A stretch of DNA of 64,000 bases from positions 434,001 through 498,000 of the forward strand of contig NZ_CP093300.1 of the NCBI RefSeq assembly GCF_022812285.1, read 5' to 3'. The stretch is from Alkalihalobacillus sp. LMS39. GTDB lineage: Bacteria > Bacillota > Bacilli > Bacillales > Bacillaceae_F. This document shows, in pieces, positions 62,032 through 64,000 of the stretch (the stretch's first letter is position 1; each line of letters begins with the position of its first letter). Under the pieces are notes generated by a model, which searched no databases, was not told the origin of the DNA, and saw only the letters and a program-made list of their open reading frames with translations. The position numbers were made by a program, and so were the translations under genes.

Positions 62032-64000
62032 ATGAAAAACATCTGGAGTATTTTCAAGCAAGATCTTCTAAATATTAAACGAGTCCCACTCGTCGGTATA
62101 TTGCTGATTGGGTTAGCGATTCTACCTTCCTTGTATGCATGGTTTAATTTAGGGGCCGCTTGGGACCCTTATGCCAATACACAAGGGGTTGAGGTTGCGG
62201 TAGTGAACGAAGACATCGGAACAGAAATAGATGACACATATATTAATATCGGAGAAGAACTTATTGAAAATCTTTCAGAAAATGAAAACTTAGGCTGGAA
62301 ATTTGTGTCTAGAGAAGAGGCAGAAAAAGGAGTTCGATATGGAGATTACTATGCAAGTATTTACATCAATGAAACTTTTTCTCATGACTTAGTTCAAGTT
62401 TTAGAAGGAACTCCTGTTCAAGCGGAAGTGCTGTATGAAGTTAATGAAAAGGTCAATGCGATTGCGCCGAAAATGACATCGGCTGGAGCATCAACCATTG
62501 TGAAAGAAATCAATGACCAATTCAGAGTGGAAACATCAAAAGTGATTTTTCAAGAGTTTGACAAGCTTGGAGTAAAGCTTGAAGAAGAACTGCCTACGTT
62601 TCGGAAAATGAAACAAATCGTTTATTCTTTAGAAGAACGACTTCCTGAAGTGAATGAATTTGGCCAATGGGTTATTGCTCTTGATGAGGATTGGGAGCAA
62701 GTTGAAAAAAGTGTGGAGCAATTATTAGCACTTGAAGATGTATTTCCTCAAATTTATGATGGAGCCGAACATATATACAAGCTTGAGCAACAGTTTCCAC
62801 GAATAAATAGAATTGGTGACGGAATCCTTCAATTAGAAGAAGCCATTCCTGAAATTGAGCAAGCTGTTGGAGAGCTAAATCAAATTAATGAACATTTCTC
62901 ACAAATCTCAGATTCATTGCAAGAGGCTTTAGAGAAAACAAGTCTCGCCCAAGAAACAATTACAGCTATACTAGACAGCTTACCAGACGTTGAACAGCGA
63001 TCTACACTCATCCAAGATTACATGGAGGCCCTTGATACGTTTGCAAATGAGGTAAGTAGTGTGGCGCCCCCAGTTGTTGACACATTAGCCCAACAACTAT
63101 TATTTATCAATCAAACTGCATCATCACTTGAACAGACACTTACATTGTTAGAAGACGAAGAAAAAGCAGAAGAGGCTATCGAAGCTTTACGTCGACTAAA
63201 CGAGGAGTTACAATCCCATATCAGCGCTATGGAAAGCGCCATTGAGATGTATACGAAATTATATGAATTAACAAATGATGAAGGGTTAGTCACAGTCATT
63301 GAAGGTTTAACACGAATGAAAGATGTTCTTGTTCGTGCACAACATGACGTCGCATTCATTCTTGCTCGAATGGAATCAGGTGAACCAATAGGAACAGACC
63401 GGCTTAAACAAGCTCAAGATAAGGTGAAGCAAATAGAGAAACGTTCGAATGAACTTTATATGACTTTAACAAATGAAGGAGTTCAAACGATAGAAAGGGC
63501 GGTTGAACAAGCACAAGCAAATTTATCAAAAGCTCAACTATCAGTTGAAGATGCACATCACCAAATTCAAAATATAGAAACCGTATTATTACATGCAGAA
63601 AAAATAACAATAGCTGGAGAAGAAACCATTCGAGAGCTGCTACATGATTTTCCAGAGATTGAGAAGAAAATAACTGAAATGACAGAAAGAATAGAACAGG
63701 ATATCCCTGTTGTTATTGATGTCATTGAGTCATTAAGTACGTTTGTCAAAAATGATTTGCCTGTTCTTGAAGGCCATATTAAACAAGTGTCAGATTTATT
63801 AAAAGAAGATGTTCCTCGTATCGAGAAAAATTATGCTAGATTAGCGAAAATAGTCGAAGAGAATGTCCCTGTTTTTCAAGATTCTATCAAAGAGCTAGCG
63901 GATTTTAGTCGAAAACAGTTACCTGAAATGGAAGAAAACATTGGTGATGCTGCCGATAGAATCCGAGAAATTGAAAAAGATGACCGTATTAATCAAATCA
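62032..64000 (+). CDS. yhgE: YhgE/Pip-type membrane protein, 3' end beyond the window
   Basis: The visible 656 codons start at ATG 62032 with TGGAGGG upstream. The N-terminus MKNIWSIFKQDLLNIKRVPL is cytoplasmic, followed by one membrane segment (about 17-38) and the family signature LPSLYAWFNLGAAWDPYANT (about 31-50) and VAVVNEDIG. Then comes a very long extracytoplasmic coiled coil with repeated Glu/Leu/Ile heptads (about 170-656). The membrane block expected at the C-terminus lies past base 64000. Members are linked to phage infection (Pip) and to type VII secretion (EsaA-like architecture). Confidence 0.9.
   Translation, partial: MKNIWSIFKQDLLNIKRVPLVGILLIGLAILPSLYAWFNLGAAWDPYANTQGVEVAVVNEDIGTEIDDTYINIGEELIENLSENENLGWKFVSREEAEKGVRYGDYYASIYINETFSHDLVQVLEGTPVQAEVLYEVNEKVNAIAPKMTSAGASTIVKEINDQFRVETSKVIFQEFDKLGVKLEEELPTFRKMKQIVYSLEERLPEVNEFGQWVIALDEDWEQVEKSVEQLLALEDVFPQIYDGAEHIYKLEQQFPRINRIGDGILQLEEAIPEIEQAVGELNQINEHFSQISDSLQEALEKTSLAQETITAILDSLPDVEQRSTLIQDYMEALDTFANEVSSVAPPVVDTLAQQLLFINQTASSLEQTLTLLEDEEKAEEAIEALRRLNEELQSHISAMESAIEMYTKLYELTNDEGLVTVIEGLTRMKDVLVRAQHDVAFILARMESGEPIGTDRLKQAQDKVKQIEKRSNELYMTLTNEGVQTIERAVEQAQANLSKAQLSVEDAHHQIQNIETVLLHAEKITIAGEETIRELLHDFPEIEKKITEMTERIEQDIPVVIDVIESLSTFVKNDLPVLEGHIKQVSDLLKEDVPRIEKNYARLAKIVEENVPVFQDSIKELADFSRKQLPEMEENIGDAADRIREIEKDDRINQI

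Overview
The window reads as a low-GC, spore-forming Bacillaceae chromosome, most likely an alkaliphilic relative of the Bacillus halodurans / Halalkalibacter group. The reasons are Bacillus-type ribosome binding sites, many factor-independent terminators, CcpA-type cre sites, a GH10 xylanase that I recognise as close to the B. halodurans alkaline xylanase, a yhgD-yhgE type pair, and sporulation (SigK-like) promoter elements. Nothing looks like phage or plasmid; the only clear mobile element is one IS1182-family insertion sequence.

Layout. 1-11.9 kb: a MalT-like LuxR regulator cut by the window start, an NAD(P)-binding protein, small hypotheticals, a large secreted SNase-type nuclease with a duplicated flanking domain, tRNA-Asn, a SAM methyltransferase, a PPOX flavoprotein, and an ECF sigma / DUF4179 pair. 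12-28.4 kb: a xylan and xylose utilisation region with xylA-tkt, a GH10 xylanase, a GH43 beta-xylosidase, the ROK repressor XylR, an ABC xylo-oligosaccharide importer (no ATPase gene), a YesL-like protein and xylB. Four XylR-type operators and three perfect cre matches tie these genes into one regulon: the xylanase cuts xylan outside, the importer takes up oligomers, GH43 releases xylose, XylA and XylB make xylulose-5-P, and transketolase feeds it into central metabolism. The IS element sits between tkt and the xylanase gene.

28.6-41.4 kb: MnaA (UDP-GlcNAc 2-epimerase) with a double-GT2 glycosyltransferase, a lipase-like protein, a carboxylesterase, a MerR regulator with a textbook operator, a TetR regulator next to two DUF5692 membrane-protein paralogues that share one operator sequence, and a chemotaxis receptor.

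41.4-52 kb: the most interesting region. It is a spore-surface cluster centred on a 1221-residue, three-unit multicopper oxidase that I identify as MnxG, the manganese(II) oxidase of Bacillus spores. Two small genes at the position and size of mnxE and mnxF lie directly upstream. Around them are CotB/LSm-like coat proteins, a His/Cys-rich protein, a CopC-CopD copper protein and small Asn-rich paralogues with SigK-like promoters. The genes together predict spores that bind copper and coat themselves with manganese oxide.

52-64 kb: small membrane and zinc-ribbon proteins, an alpha/beta hydrolase, a radical SAM/SPASM protein, a glutaminyl-tRNA synthetase (unusual for Bacillus), a two-gene GMC dehydrogenase, SelO, and a TetR-YhgE pair cut by the window end.

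Four intergenic loci carry the same symmetrical repeat element: two copies of a 21-bp unit followed by two inverted copies, always nested around a common centre.
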